This document shows, in pieces, positions 47,071 through 59,959 of a stretch of DNA of 64,000 nt; the first letter of the stretch is position 1; every line of letters starts with the position of its first letter. A model generated the notes under the pieces. It worked only from the letters and a program-made list of their open reading frames with translations, did not search any database and was not told the origin of the DNA. The translations under genes and the position numbers were made by a program. The stretch is taken from NCBI GenBank assembly GCA_029891345.1, contig CM057009.1, forward strand, positions 234,413,178-234,477,177, given 5' to 3'. This DNA is from Dryococelus australis. Its lineage: Eukaryota > Arthropoda > Insecta > Phasmatodea > Phasmatidae.

Positions 47071-47585
47071 CAGGGTGGCCACAAACTAGGGATGATAAAA
47101 TTCCCTGACTTTTCCAGGTTTTCCAGTCAAAATGGAAATTTTTCCCTGACTGACACAATAGTATTGAAAAAATTGTTATGATAATTTAGGCAATATAAAC
47201 ATATTTTGCTCACCTTTTTAAGTTCTTGATCTACAATATAAGAGGTGTACTAGTTGTTTCAAAATTAATAAAATAGCAAGAATGAAACACACACCTTCAG
47301 CAAGGCAAGGGCATGCATGTTGCATGTATGTCGTAATGGAGATGGATCTCACACACACATGAATCTCGGGCAATTAACGAATTGCTTCGACATCCATTTT
47401 CTTACAGATTGCTTCAATTCGATTCAAGGTTGCAAGTAGCATTACGGGGATTATAAATATTCCAGGTTTTTAAGGAATATTCCCTGACCACTAAAATTCC
47501 TTGACAATTCCAGGTTTTTCCCTGACCACTACAATTCCCTGACAATTCCAGGTTTTCCAAGTTTTTCAGGTCTGTGGTCACCCTG
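47071..47585. mobile_element. MITE with CAGGGTGGCCAC ends
   Basis: The left end is CAGGGTGGCCAC at 47071; the right end is GTGGTCACCCTG ending at 47585. ATTAA flanks both ends (47066-47070 and 47586-47590). Just inside are 'ttccctgacttttccagg' type words, also repeated near the right end. The termini and sub-terminal words match the larger element at 29496-31586, so this 515-bp copy is a non-autonomous relative. Confidence 0.85.
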
Positions 47586-47590
47586 ATTAA

Positions 47591-50000
47591 ACGTTAATGT
47601 CTTGATTTGCTGTTTGTGTCACAAATTGGTATATAAACGTCTTTCAGATAAACATAAAAATGTATAATCACCTGCAAGTTTATGTAACTAACCAGTGATT
47701 TGTTCTAGCCCAGTCTATGAGAAGCTAACAAAAACAAAACCAACAGTGTTGACATGGAATTTGTAAACAAAAAGATTCTAGCCGCTCATATAAATTTTTC
47801 CACAACAAATAAAAGACAAATACAAACATACACTGTAAAAATTGTAACATTTACCTCACTATATAAGACTTGTGTATTTTCCTCCACACAGCACCGCACG
47901 TAAAACTGTCTACTTCAATTAATTTCTTGTGCCATTTTCTTATATTTAGGTATTGAAAAGTAAGGCTGGCTTTCATGTTTACCCTCTGCCAAATTTGTTT
48001 GACTGTTGATTCTGAATTTCCTTTTGCAGCTACAATGACGCACATAAATTAAAAATCCTTTTTTTTTTTTTTGTTCATTGACTTGTGCTGCACCATTTAA
48101 TACAATCTCCCATACTTGTCTATGCAATAAGGGTGTAGAAAGCGTATTTATATAGTAAGGGTTTGTCTTTGAAAGATGTTTCTTCTTACCACAGCAATTA
48201 GGTCTCTATGCCTATGACCATTCGAAAAAGAAGGAAGGCTTTGGTGGGTGAGCTTTCATTTCAGGTGTATTAAATTTATTTGTTGGGACTCAATATAATG
48301 TTATTGATTACGAAATAATAATGTCAGACCACTGTTTATTTCCATAAAAACTTATAAATGATGAGTAAGTTAAACGTTATCGCCTCTACACGTACGCCCC
48401 TGAACTAGCACAGAGTGGCTTCATAGTGATTGTAGAACTTCAGAAATTTAAATGATGACCCTGTAATTTTATTGGATGCCCTCTGTAGCAAAGTTCAACG
48501 CATGCCTCTGTCATAGCTTCCCATGTATCCGTTTCGCATACTGAGAGATACAGCAGTCTGAATAAGAAGTTTTTAGCTATTTTGGAGGGTATGAAAATAA
48601 TCTTTCCAATGTGCGTGATGTTTTGATTGTATCATTCCATCACCATTTGGAATGTGCTTTCTTTCATAGGTAAACCCACTGTGGGCACATTTAATAATTT
48701 AGTCAAAAACACATTTTTTCAAATATGCTACAACGGATTTCAAGCACTACGTACATGATCGCCTTAAAAACATGTAATTGAGTTACAATTTATAAAGTTG
48801 TTTTGAAAATTATGTAGTACAAAAACATTTAAGCTATTTAACCACTTTTAATTCAACTGTTATTTTTATGTTAACCTAGACATTTAATGAAGTATTATGT
48901 TATTCTTACAATATAAAATTTAAGGTGTATTACTCTTAATTAAAAATAATAACCTGTGTGTTGTATGCTACCACCTTTTTTGTGATAGTGTTGATAGACA
49001 GGAAAATGTTTTTAACTTTCTATAGTATACTCATACCTTCCAATTTCTTGTGATGCTTGCCACACCCCAAACACCTGCCTTAAAATATGTCAGATAGTGA
49101 AGTAAAAGATTAAACTGAATGGAAATTATTTTATGAGATGGTCCAAAAGTAATAATAAATAAGAAATTTCGGTATAAGTATGATTCGGGGGTCCATGGGG
49201 TTCATGATTCCACTAGGGATCCTTATAACTCCAGTGGGGGTTTGAAACTACACATCCCCCATGGCCTGCAGTGGTGTACTAAACTTAATTTGTGGTGTAG
49301 ATGGCATGGAGGTACACTGTACTGTGTAACTCAGGCCGCCCAACAACCGTGCCGGGTCGATCCCACAGAGCCGCAAGCTGCTGAGTGACTAATCCCCTCC
49401 ACTACCTCAAGTGCTCGTCAAGTGACTGCCTGCTGACACTAGGGTCTGTGCATGTTGTTTTGTCTCTTATCCCACTATAGACAGATGCATTCAAGTGTAT
49501 GGTCAGCATTTTGAACACCTACTATAAACATTTTCTGATAACATGTTCATACTGAACTGTACCTTATGTAGCCAAAAATACTCTGTTGTTAAACCCAAAA
49601 CCTTAGTTTTGTGTATGTTCAATTACATTTCTGTGGTGCTGATGCCACAATTATGATTTGTACTGTCTGGTGATTGATACATTAAAATGAAGCGTCACTG
49701 TATTTGTTGGCATTCATACTTTGTATTCAGCGGGCACAGACCAGCACACAACTGACATTATCTCGTAAACTGTTAATTCACCGACATGTTTATTGGACCT
49801 TTTTTGCTTCTCTTCATTTGTACATCTCATCCTTACATTTTTTACCACCACTTCTAAAACAACCTATATATTACTCCACCAAGGCCAATGGATCCGTGCA
49901 GAAGGAATCTGAACTACCATGGTGGCAAATGTGCACAGCAGGGAACTTCTGTATAGTCTAGTGCAATGCAGTTGTCTGCAACGTCGCTGAGCATCTACTA
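47591..50000. other. Stretch without recognised gene
   Basis: A T-run near 48060 and ordinary AT-rich sequence. Short frames show no patterns. No element ends supported. Confidence 0.45.
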
Positions 50001-50005
50001 AGTTA

Positions 50006-50789
50006 ATGATGGAACGTAAAGGAAACAAAGTTATCCATGAACAAGCTCGGCGTATTTCCAATGTTATTACGTTTTGTGATCGAAAGGAGAGAGAAGGTAT
50101 GGCAATACAGGTTACAAATATCACTGAACATGCTATTGCCTTTACCGGCTGTAGTAAGAAGACAATATATAATATACAAAACCAGGGTCCACGTGAAGAA
50201 AGTGAAATGAACACAAGTCACCTCGTCAAAAGGGCAAATCACCTGCAAACAAAATTATAATGGACGACATGAATAGGTGTATTATTCACAGGAAATTTCA
50301 GGAATATTTTGAGATAAGAAAAGAAAGTATTAAAATCCTGCAGGCAAGAAATTCAGTTCACAGGAGGCAGGGGAACAATTCGATAAATAGTGAAGTCAAT
50401 TGAATTTTACGAATGTATTGATATAGAAGTGCAAAGGGCATGCTTTCTTAGAACACTGAAAAGAAATGGAAACGACAAACATAAACTGGTTGTGTACATG
50501 GATGAAACATGGTTCTACACGCTCTATACTGTCTCCAAGAGACAAAAAAATATACAGCCTTCCACCAACCATTCTAAATCAAACATACAAACATGGCTCT
50601 GAGAAAATATATATTATTAAACCAAGAAATGACAAAAGCTGAACCCTTCATTTGTGCAAAACAATGTCAACCAAAATTAAACTACTGCATTCACAAGATA
50701 TTTGAAGCAGCTAGCTTCACACCCTGCATTTACCAGCACACATCATCCGGACCTAAATCTCATTTAACTAATCTGGAACAGAATAAAAA
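50006..50789 (+). pseudogene. mariner-like transposase, first part
   Basis: An N-terminal HTH-type region ('HEQARRISNVITFCDRKERE', then 'TGCSKKTIYNIQNQG') is followed by 'FQEYFEIRKESIKILQARN'. Then comes 'FLRTLKRNGNDKHKLVVYMD' ending DETWFYTLYTVSK, whose YxDE(T/S) is the first catalytic motif of this DDE family. Last is 'LPAHHPDLNLI' with 'LIWNRIK' (normally PPYHPxLNPIExIW), in which the catalytic E is replaced by a stop. The frame is interrupted at 50790 by a hAT element and continues at 51986. Confidence 0.75.
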
Positions 50790-51977
50790 TAGGGCTGGGC
50801 CGATACCACTGATACAGGTTCTTGTGAACCGATACTGCCGATACTCAATACCAAAACCCACATTAGAATACATTTTTATATGCTAGAAGAATATTTGAAT
50901 GCTTTCATGATTTATTATTAAAAAATAATGTTTGCTGCTAAGAACACTTAAAAAAGGTTCTTACAGTCATTACAATACAATCAAAAACACAACACAGTTT
51001 TATTTGCTAATCTATAAGAAAAAAATTATGTCACAAGCAAATTAAATTTTAAAAATTTAAACAGTTTTATGCTATCAAAAGTAAAAATTATTGTGTACAC
51101 TCCAAAAAGCATATCAACACTTATTTGCAAGATTTCAAGATGTCAATATTTTTATTTAACAAAACCTGCTGGCGTAGCTTCTCAGGGTTCAAGGAACTCT
51201 TTTTCTTGGAAGATATCAAGCCAGCTGAACTAAAAAGTCTCTCCGATGCCACAGACCCAGCTGGTGAGGACAGATATTTCTATGCTGCTTAGCATAACCT
51301 AGTATATGATGATGTCTTCCAGTATTGTGAAGGGTTGGAATTTATAGGAATAGGTGACTTTGCGAGATACATTTCAACTTCAGCCTCTGGACACCTGTTA
51401 GCAGATAGTATGCTTGTTTTATTAATAATATTAGAGTAGATTGAATGCATCCCTTTCAATCTTTTGGAGTCATGTTCCTCATCTGTAGGTATGCCACAGG
51501 AAGTATTTGCAGGTGGTGTACATTGTGTAGCATTGCAGCTAGATATATATAATTGGATTATTCAGGAAGTATTACAATTATCTATATTTCAGTCAAGGAT
51601 AGCGATTCATGTAATATGTGAAAGGTCGTGGAAATGACAACTTGTTTGTATTTCGTATATTTTCATTTATCCAAATTTGTTATTTTTCTTTCCTTTTTTT
51701 CCCGTGTATAACGGGGACTCCCAAAAATTTTTAATTTTGGGAAAAAAGGGCACGCTATACACGAGTAAATACTATATTACCAGGAAAACTTCACAAAATA
51801 AGAAACAATTAGGAGACAATTGGTTATAGACAATAGTAAATATAGTGAGTGAGTGGATACACGGGGAAATATAAAATAAATACGGTAGTATCTGCACTAA
51901 GTATTGGCAATGATGCTACCAATACCGATACTACTAATATTGGCAGATACTCGGGTATCGGTATTGGCCCAGCCGTA
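50790..51977 (-). mobile_element. hAT derivative inserted in a mariner-like transposase
   Basis: Termini TAGGGCTGGGCCGATACC (50790) and, inward from the right on the other strand, TACGGCTGGGCCAATACC (51977) form inverted repeats. Flanks AATAAAAA (50782-50789) and GATAAAAA (51978-51985) agree at 7 of 8 bases, as expected of an 8-bp hAT duplication. The host transposase frame continues on the far side. The interior holds only the end of a transposase gene, so this copy is non-autonomous. Confidence 0.85.
51139..51275 (-). pseudogene. hAT transposase C-terminal dimerisation domain
   Basis: On minus, 'SVASERLFSSAGLISSKK' followed by 'SLNPEKLRQQVLLNKNIDIL' matches the hAT dimerisation region (x-SER-x-FS-x-AG, then L-x-P-x-x-(V/L)-x-x-L-x-FL-x-x-N). 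It is at the end of the element interior; the catalytic part is deleted. Confidence 0.85.
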
Positions 51978-51985
51978 GATAAAAA

Positions 51986-52240
51986 CTAAAGTTGCTGATA
52001 AAAATGTCCACCATGTTTCTCTGCTAACACTAAAAACATTGAATCTATAACAGTGGATAACTTGAAACAGTCATGTCTGAAGGTGAAATAAATACAAGAA
52101 TTATTCTGGAAATGGGATGCATTGATGGAAAAAGAAATTGAGTGCATAGTGATTGACAGTAGTAGTGATGAGTCTGGAGAAGATATGAAACAGCTGATAC
52201 TGAGATAGACACAGCAAGCGAGACAGAGCACAAATAAGCA
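51986..52240 (+). pseudogene. mariner-like transposase, C-terminal part after the hAT insertion
   Basis: The sequence resumes with 'KVADKNVHHVSLLTLKTLN', then in another frame 'VDNLKQSCLKVK' and 'LMEKEIECIVIDSSSDESGE'. The last is the acidic, serine-rich end typical of this family, where a W-x-x-x-x-x-HV-x-x-x-E segment leads to E-x-x-(I/V)-x-x-(F/V)-(V/I)-I-x-x-SSS. Several stops. It completes the gene begun at 50006. Confidence 0.6.
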
Positions 52241-52385
52241 GATGTGTACAAGAAGGACATGGCCCAAGGTAACGTTAAAGAGCTGAAAGAACGACAATAC
52301 TGCAGTTTATGCCAGAATTTCCTGAAGTGACAAACAGCATTTGTTTTGACTCACTTCACTTGCGGTGATGTCCACACATTTGTTA

Positions 52386-52734
52386 TGTACTTGCCCACAT
52401 TAATTATCTATATTTATGCTACCTTGTTTTTGTTAAAAACAAATAATTGATTAATAAGAAAAGATGTGCTTTCAAACATGGCAAGTCATAACACAGTTAA
52501 CATTATGTCTATACAATAAAAGGTATTTTAAGGATAGAAATATTACTCAGAGGTATTACAAAAAAGAACATCAGTACTAAACAAATTGGTGGTCTCAATA
52601 TATTGTAACACAAAGAGTTTAAACAAATGCATTTGACATCTGAATATAGAGTTCTCTTTACACAGAAAAAAAAATCTTGTAACTACAGATTTTCTGATTC
52701 ACAAATATATTAACATATTTCACTAAAGAGATAG

Positions 52735-52802
<68 letters not shown>

Positions 52803-54705
52803 GGGATTCCGTGCAAATCTTTGTAAATAATAGCAATAATCTTTATAAAACATTTTAATAATTCATTTTCTAAAAATAAAAAATATATATCTGTTTAATT
52901 TTGTCCGTCTCGGCTTATCACCTTCAGTGTCTGCAATAGCTTTCAAAAGATAGTCCACAGTTTTGCATTTCAGTGGAAAATTAAATAAAAAAAATTACTT
53001 TCATATCTGTGCTGTAAAGAACCTAACTGGCTATCTCCAACGAGAAGCTGTGTAGACGGCCTCAGGAACCGGGTGAACTGGGAAGCCGGAATATGGAACG
53101 AACTACCTCAGCTTCCCAAGTACCGCAAAAGTAGTCAGAACCTAACTATGTTGCATACTCATCAAGGAACCTCTAAAACAAATTTGAACAGACGGGAACG
53201 TGAAAAATTTGTTTTCAGTCACTCGCAGATAAGACTTTTAGTTTGAAAAAAATAATCGTTGAACTTGCCCATTCCGGAGGTTGGAAAAACTTGCCTAGGT
53301 GTAGAACCTACTAACAGCCGTTTATACAACAAAAATAAATTAACTACATTGCTATATTTTCTATGGAACTACACATCATCCAAACTATCAGCTACATTGT
53401 GGTTATCACTGAAGTACCTTGATGACTACATTCCAGCAGCCAATGACCACTCCGCTGCCTGCCAAAAGAAAACTTGTATGTCACTCTAGGTGCCAGTATA
53501 CGAGTAACATGCCATAAATGTGTGAAACGAGAAAATGTGGCATGTTAGGAGCGCTCCAGGGCAGTGACGCAAATTAATCGTAGTTCCAGTGCTCTCGATA
53601 GATGGTGCAACGGTGTTACCAGCACCACTCCTGGACAAAAACTTGCCATAATGCGTTCAAGGTGCACTTTTTTTGTACCTATACAGTGAACGTGGCTAGA
53701 ATACACACTGGTGCGAAGTGACTTTTGCCGAGCAGTGTGCGGCATGAAATTTAACGAAGAAACATGACAGAAACGGATGTGACAGCAGTCCACGTATCGT
53801 CTAATGCCATGCTGCGGCCCTAGAATACAGTGCGACAAAGCTGCCAGACGATCTTTCTCTCTCTTGCCTAGGATGCTGGCCAATATGTGAAGTTAACTTT
53901 GTAAACCTCACAGAAATATAGGTGTGTGATTTGCAAACATCTAAATAAGAATTCCATACTACTGGTTGGAACAGACTCAAGTTCAAATGAAATGAATTAA
54001 ACAAAATTCAAATTATTCTAAGAGAACAAAAAAATATATCCAGTTGGTCACTAATAAGAATTCCAATTTATTAGATACATTACAAAACAGTAAATAAACT
54101 ACACCAAAATTTAAATAATGCATCATAAGAGAAAACTTTATTTTTTACTGTGTGCTACTTATCACTTGTTAGCTATGTAATTAAAATTACATCAAAAGCT
54201 AACTGAATTAATTTCCCATGTGTGCATATAAGACTAAAGTATAGTAACTTTAAGAGATTTCTAATTGGTATAAAAGAAATATCCCCAGATAAACAAATGT
54301 TGGCCTATACCCTAAGTGAAATACAATCCCTATTTTTTATTAATCATTGCAAAATATAAAAATAATATTGAATAACTAGCTTCGCTTTCAAAAATAAAAT
54401 CAAACTGACAAATTCGAAATCCGCAATAATAAAAACATTTATTACGTGCCCTTTAAAATCTGTTACGTAATTAAAAGTTGTATTCATCCCTGAACTGAAA
54501 TTAACTAAATTTCTAGCATGTTCATAAAGAAACTGAAATGAAGGACTTTTGGAAATACCAAAACAGGCTCACAATTAAAATATAGAGGTTCTGCTCTAAA
54601 CCTTATGATAATGTGAACCTTAAAATTGTACCACAAAAACCAAAATCTGTCAAAACTGAAAAACAGTGTGCCGCAGAATTTTCCCAAAAATCCACAATGG
54701 CACAG
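52386..54705 (+). repeat. Direct long repeat, copy 1
   Basis: Co-linear with 57475-59637 along its length. Shared landmarks are 'cttgcccacattaatta' at the start, 'atattactcagaggtatta', 'gcttatcaccttcagt', 'gcaatagctttcaaaagata', 'gaaaatgtggcatgttag', and 'aaaacagtgtgc.gcagaat' near the end. Relative to copy 2 it has an expanded (TA)n tract (52739-52801) and about 200 extra bases near 54160-54370. No coding pattern. The start is a sharp boundary because the sequences before the two copies differ. Confidence 0.85.
52739..52801. repeat. (TA)n microsatellite, about 31 units
   Basis: Uninterrupted TA repeat inside copy 1 of the long repeat. Copy 2 has only a short 'aaaaaatatatatta' at the equivalent place (about 57827-57841). 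Confidence 0.95.
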
Positions 54706-57474
54706 ACTCTCCCCCTAAAAGAGGACACTAGGTTTTCTCTGAAGAAAACAAAACCTGAGGAAAGTCACACAAAACAACAAAAAAGACCAAACCTATATTA
54801 AGCAGAACAAAATCTCAAAACCATGACTCAAACCACGAGATAATTTAGACACAGCACATAAACCATGATTAAAAATAACTTGAAAAACTATGGCTCAAAA
54901 CCTGTAATAAGTTGAGCACAGTACCCAACAACAAATAAAGAATTCCGTGGTTACACAAAATTTAATTACTTAAAAACATTAGGAATAGTAGAGACAGAAA
55001 GAGGTGGTGCTGATGGTGATCAAGAAGCTTTGTTACAACACTGATTTGTAAACACAAACATTGAGGTACCTGGGAATGAAACCCCTGTATAGCAACCTGA
55101 GACTACTGCCCATTCCATTGGCCAAGGATCTTCGTCCTCCCTGCCACTGAGTCAATCTAGTTAACATAAGTCAGAGGCATCCCTTGGTTTCAGACTGTCC
55201 TAGGATGCTTAACTCTGGATGACACCTCTTAACACTAAACTTAAACTTAGACTTAAAGTTAAACCATGACCTAAAACTTAAGGTAACTTAAAACTAACAA
55301 GTGCTCGAAAGCAGCCAACACCTCAGGCTCCAAATCAGCGTTACCAGCATGTAGAACAACAGAGTCCAGTTACCGAGAAGGGGATCAGCCTCCTCTACTG
55401 GAACTCATGCAGCTACAAGAGTCTTTCTCTTTGCTACCACCAAAGAACGTAACCAAGATACCTCAACACTAGAAAAATGAATGGTAACACTCGAAATTCC
55501 AAGATGATCCTAAATAAATTACAATTTAAATGAGTACAGTAATCTTCCACTGCGACACTTAATTTCCTACTGCTTAGAAATAAAAATGAAACAATTGTCG
55601 CATAGAAGTCACAAACTCCCAACAAAAAAAAACTTATGCAAACACAAATTGCAAACAATAACTCTACTTTTAATGTTAGCAAGTGCACCAGAAACAACAA
55701 AATTACTCTACTGTAAGTGTACAAGAGTGTACCTACATTTGGACCAGACCCCAATAAAACAAAAATGAAAGAGGTGAAAAATGGAAAAACATGATGACAT
55801 GTTCTGAAGCAACCTAGCCCCCTTCCAAAGTTACTTCAAAGCCCTCATCACAACTCTACACAAATTTAACCAAAATTTTGGCTAAGCCAGTGGTCACTCA
55901 CAATGTTATCAAGGTTCCAAAGGAAAAGGTAAAGCGAACATAAGTTGTGTCCCATTCTGCACTTACAAAAATGCAATACAATTTCCCGAAAACTGTAATA
56001 CGAAAGTTCGCACATGATCAGCAAAAATCATAAATAAAAATTATTTAATACGGCAACCTTGTTAAACATTTATCTTACTCAAACTGTAACCAAGAAATCT
56101 TGTGTATTAAAATTCAAAATACACAGTAATACATTATCCGATAAAACCTGAAATAAACATACTGCCAAAACATGAAATAAGTCTTGGACTAGTATAAAAG
56201 CATACAATCTAACTGCCAGTGAAAACCGAGACCACAAGGAATCTCCATAAAATTGGAAAATGCCTGGACTCACATAAACCACAAGTGTCCCCAAAACATT
56301 GCCAGCAGAAAATTATTTCACCCCAACATCGTTAAGCAAACCCATTTCCAATCACTATAAATAAATACCCTTGCAAAAGACCTAAATACCAAATGTCCAC
56401 ATATAACCACAAATCAAAACTAAAAACAATCTAGAAAAATTATGTTTCAAAACACTAGAATAAGTAGTTAAATTACTTGAGAACCTGGCAAAACTATTTT
56501 TAATTAAGGCATAACTGCTTTAAAAACATTCCTGATTAACTACAAACACAATGCGGTTAGACAACATTCACTCTCATGAAATGTAAACAAACCACAGTGA
56601 ATCTGGTGGAATGCAACTCCGCACAGTTGGCAGCACTGCAGCAAACAAAACAGCGTAGCCATGATAGAAAGTCGGGGTCCAAAGATTCAAATTATGAACA
56701 TAAACAAGTCATTGCAGTAAAATAAACGGACTACCAAAATCTGTTTAAGCTACATAAATAAGAAATAAATTATTCCCCAAGAAAGGAATTACTTTAAACA
56801 TGCAAACAACCACGAGTCATGGAGACACAATTACCATGATGTAAACAAACCTTCCAAAGAATGGTGGGATTAAAGAAATGCTTAAATTGGATCAATACAT
56901 ATGCAAAAAAAAAACAAACAAGTTTTAACTTTGAAATTCACCCAACATAACCATTTACAAAGTGCACACTTTCTTATTTTTATAGGCCTAAACCTATTTA
57001 CTAAAGTTTGGAACTTCAAAACTGTATTGGTAAACACACTACAAACTTTAAAAATAATAACACTCTTTTTACAACAGTAATCACAAGTCGCGAAAACCCT
57101 AACTAGGTACCACAACGTAAACAAACGTTGCACACTGCCCGAGTTCCATTACAAAACACTTGCTAAATATTTAAAACACTCTGATGTGACAAACGCCGAT
57201 TACCAAGCCGAGCGCACGAGTGTGCATGCATGCATTCGTGCGTGAGTATATATTTGTGTGTGTGTGCGCACATGTGCATGTGTATGATTGTGTACATGAT
57301 GAGAATATGAACACTGGGGTGGTCGGAGATAGCACAGAGCTGCAAATGTGACAGTTTTTTATGTCGCCTTCACGAAAAATAATTCGTCGACAAAGTAACC
57401 AGAAAGTACCACCAAAATGTTAAACAGTTCAAAACTGCGTAAAAATCACGCTCGAGCTACTAGAATGTAATTTA
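54706..57474. other. Spacer between the two long direct repeats
   Basis: About 2.8 kb of AT-rich sequence without a recognisable protein, RNA gene or element ends. It may be the rest of a 5.1-kb repeat unit or the interior of a non-coding LTR element. A TG tract lies near 57254-57285. Confidence 0.4.
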
Positions 57475-59637
57475 CTTGCCCACATTAATTAACTAAACTT
57501 CTGCTACCTTTTTTTTTTGTTAAAAACCAATAATTAATTAATATGAAAAAACGTGCGGGCAAATATGGCAAGTCATAAAACAGTTAACATTACGTCCACA
57601 TAATAAAAAGGTATTTAAAAGATAGAAATATTACTCAGAGGTATTATGAAAAAGAACATCAGAACTAAACAAATTGGTGGTCTCAATACATTGTAACACA
57701 AAAACTTTTAACAAGTGCGTTTGACATCCGAGTATTTTATTCTCTTTACATTAAAAAAAATCTTTTAAATAAAGATTTGCTGATTCACAAATATATTAAC
57801 ATCTTTGACTTAACCGATAGTAAATAAAAAATATATATTATGGAATCACTTACTAATCTTTGTAAATAATAGCAATAATATTTATAAAACATTTTATAAA
57901 TTCATTTTTCTAAAAAAAATTATATTTTTGTTTACTTTAAATTCTGTCCGTCTCAGCTTATCACCTTCAGTAACTGCAATAGCTTTCAAAAGATAGTCGA
58001 CAGTTTCGTATTTCATTAGATAATTAAATAAAAAATTTTTAAAAAAATTGTTTTCGTATCTGTGCTGTGAAGAACCTAACTGGCAATGAACCTTCCAGTT
58101 ACATAGCGTGAATTGAGGTTATCTCCAACGAAAAGAAACACAGACTGCCTAGGGAACCGGTTGAACTGGGAAGGAGGTACTTGGTACAAAATTACCTCAG
58201 CTTCCAGAGCAACGCAAAAGTAGACAGAACTTAATTATGTTCCATACTAATCAAGGAACATCTACAACAAATTTGAACAGACGGGAATGTGGAAAATTAG
58301 TTTCAGTCGCTCGTGGATAAGACTTTTAATAAAAAAAAAGAGTATTGAATTTACCCATTTCGGAGGTTAGAAAAACTTGCCTAGGTGTAAAACCTACTAA
58401 CACCACCATTCATACTACAACAACAAATTAACTACACTGCTATATTTTCTACGGCACTACGCATCATCCAAACTACCAACTATATTGCAGTTATCGCTGA
58501 AGTACCTTGCCGACTACATTCCAGTAGCCAATGACCACTCCGCTGTCTGCAGAGAGAAAACATGTATGTCACTCCAAGTGCCAGTGACGAGTAACGTGCC
58601 GCAAAACGTGTGAAACGAGAAAATGTGGCATGTTAGCTGCGCTCCAGGGCAACGACGCAAACTAATCGTAGTTCCAGCGCTCTTTATAGATGGCGCGATG
58701 ATGCACCAGCACCACTCCTGGACGAAAACTTGCCACATCAACGCTTTCAAGGTGCTCTTTTTTTGTCCCTATACAGTGAATGTGGCTAGAATTAACACCG
58801 GTGCAAAGAGGCTTCTGCTAAGCAGTGTGCAGCATGAAATTTAACAAAGAAACGTGACAAAAATGGATGTGACAGCAAGTATCGTCTAACGACGTGCTGT
58901 GACCACCAAGCCCAGCTCAAATACCGTGTGACGAAGCTTCCCGACGATCTTTATCTCTCTTGCTTAGGATGATGACCAATATGTAAAGTTGATTTCGTAA
59001 GCCTCATAGAAAAATAGGCGTGTGATTGGCAAACCACTAATTTAGAATTTCCAACTACTGGTTAGGAACAGTTGTAAGTTGAAATGAAATTAATTAATCA
59101 AAATTCAAATTTTTCTAAGAGAACCAAAAAATATATCCAATTGGTAACTAATAAGAATCCCAATATATTGGATACATTTCAAAACAGTAAATTAACATCA
59201 AATTTAAATATTGTGTCATAAAAGAAAACTTTATTTTTTACTGCGTGATACTTATATTGAATAACTAACTTCGCTTTCAAAAATAAAATCAAACTTACAA
59301 ATTCGAAATCTGCAATAACCAAATCTTTTATTTTGTGCCCTTTAAAACCTATTACCTAATTAAAAGCCAATAAGACTTTTAATTAGGTAATAGGTAATAC
59401 ACTTGAATTAGGTAATACACCTGAACTGAAACTAAATTAAATTCTAGCATATTCATAATGAAATTGAAATAAAGGACTTTTGGAAATACCAAAACAAGCT
59501 CACAATTAAAATACACACATTTTGCTCTAAACCTTATGAAAATGTGAACCTTAAAATTGTACCACAAAACCAAAATGGTCAAAACTGAAAAACAGTGTGC
59601 TGCAGAATTTTCCCCAAAATTCTACAATGGCACAGGT
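57475..59637 (+). repeat. Direct long repeat, copy 2 (truncated by a BEL/Pao LTR)
   Basis: Matches 52386-54705. The match to copy 1 stops at '..caatggcacag', just before the LTR at 59638, so the true repeat may be longer. It contains a perfect 17-bp hairpin (59350-59366 with 59376-59392) that copy 1 lacks. Confidence 0.85.
59350..59392. repeat. Perfect 17-bp inverted repeat with 9-base loop
   Basis: 59350-59366 and 59376-59392 are exact reverse complements around 'ccaataaga'. The word 'aggtaata' repeats twice more just after it. Copy 1 of the long repeat has only one arm's worth of sequence here. Confidence 0.9.
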
Positions 59638-59926
59638 TGTTACACACCTAATACATGTAGAGAATATATCTTCTCACAAACACGTTAATTGGGTTTCATA
59701 GCACCTTTATACGAAACAGCTGGCGATTACGTCAAGGGTAGTCGACACTCGGTCGATGTAGCATTTACAATATCCCGAATAACCTAGTTTCAAGACGTTG
59801 ACGACCGGACACAACCGTTCCCGACCGGAGTAATCAAAGTACTACTATGGCGGACACAATCACGCTGCACCTGAAGTCACCAACATGTCTGCCTCCAAAC
59901 TTGGATAAAACTGGTGTGTCTCAACA
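59638..59926 (-). repeat. 3' LTR of the BEL/Pao element
   Basis: On minus it begins TGTTGAGACACACCAG directly after a purine-rich 'ggtggacggaa', the polypurine-tract position, and ends GGTGTGTAACA at 59638. TGT...ACA ends and a length of 289 bp fit a BEL/Pao LTR. The flanking CAGGT (59633-59637) is where the 5-bp target duplication would be; its partner is not available because the 5' end is lost. Confidence 0.8.
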
Positions 59927-59959
59927 TTCCGTCCACCAAATTTGATACAAATTTCAGAA

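Noticed and set aside
52386-59637. Firm call of a single LTR retrotransposon with 2.2-kb LTRs
   Set aside because: The right end of copy 2 is set by the BEL/Pao insertion and the middle has no retrotransposon motifs, so a tandem duplication is equally possible.
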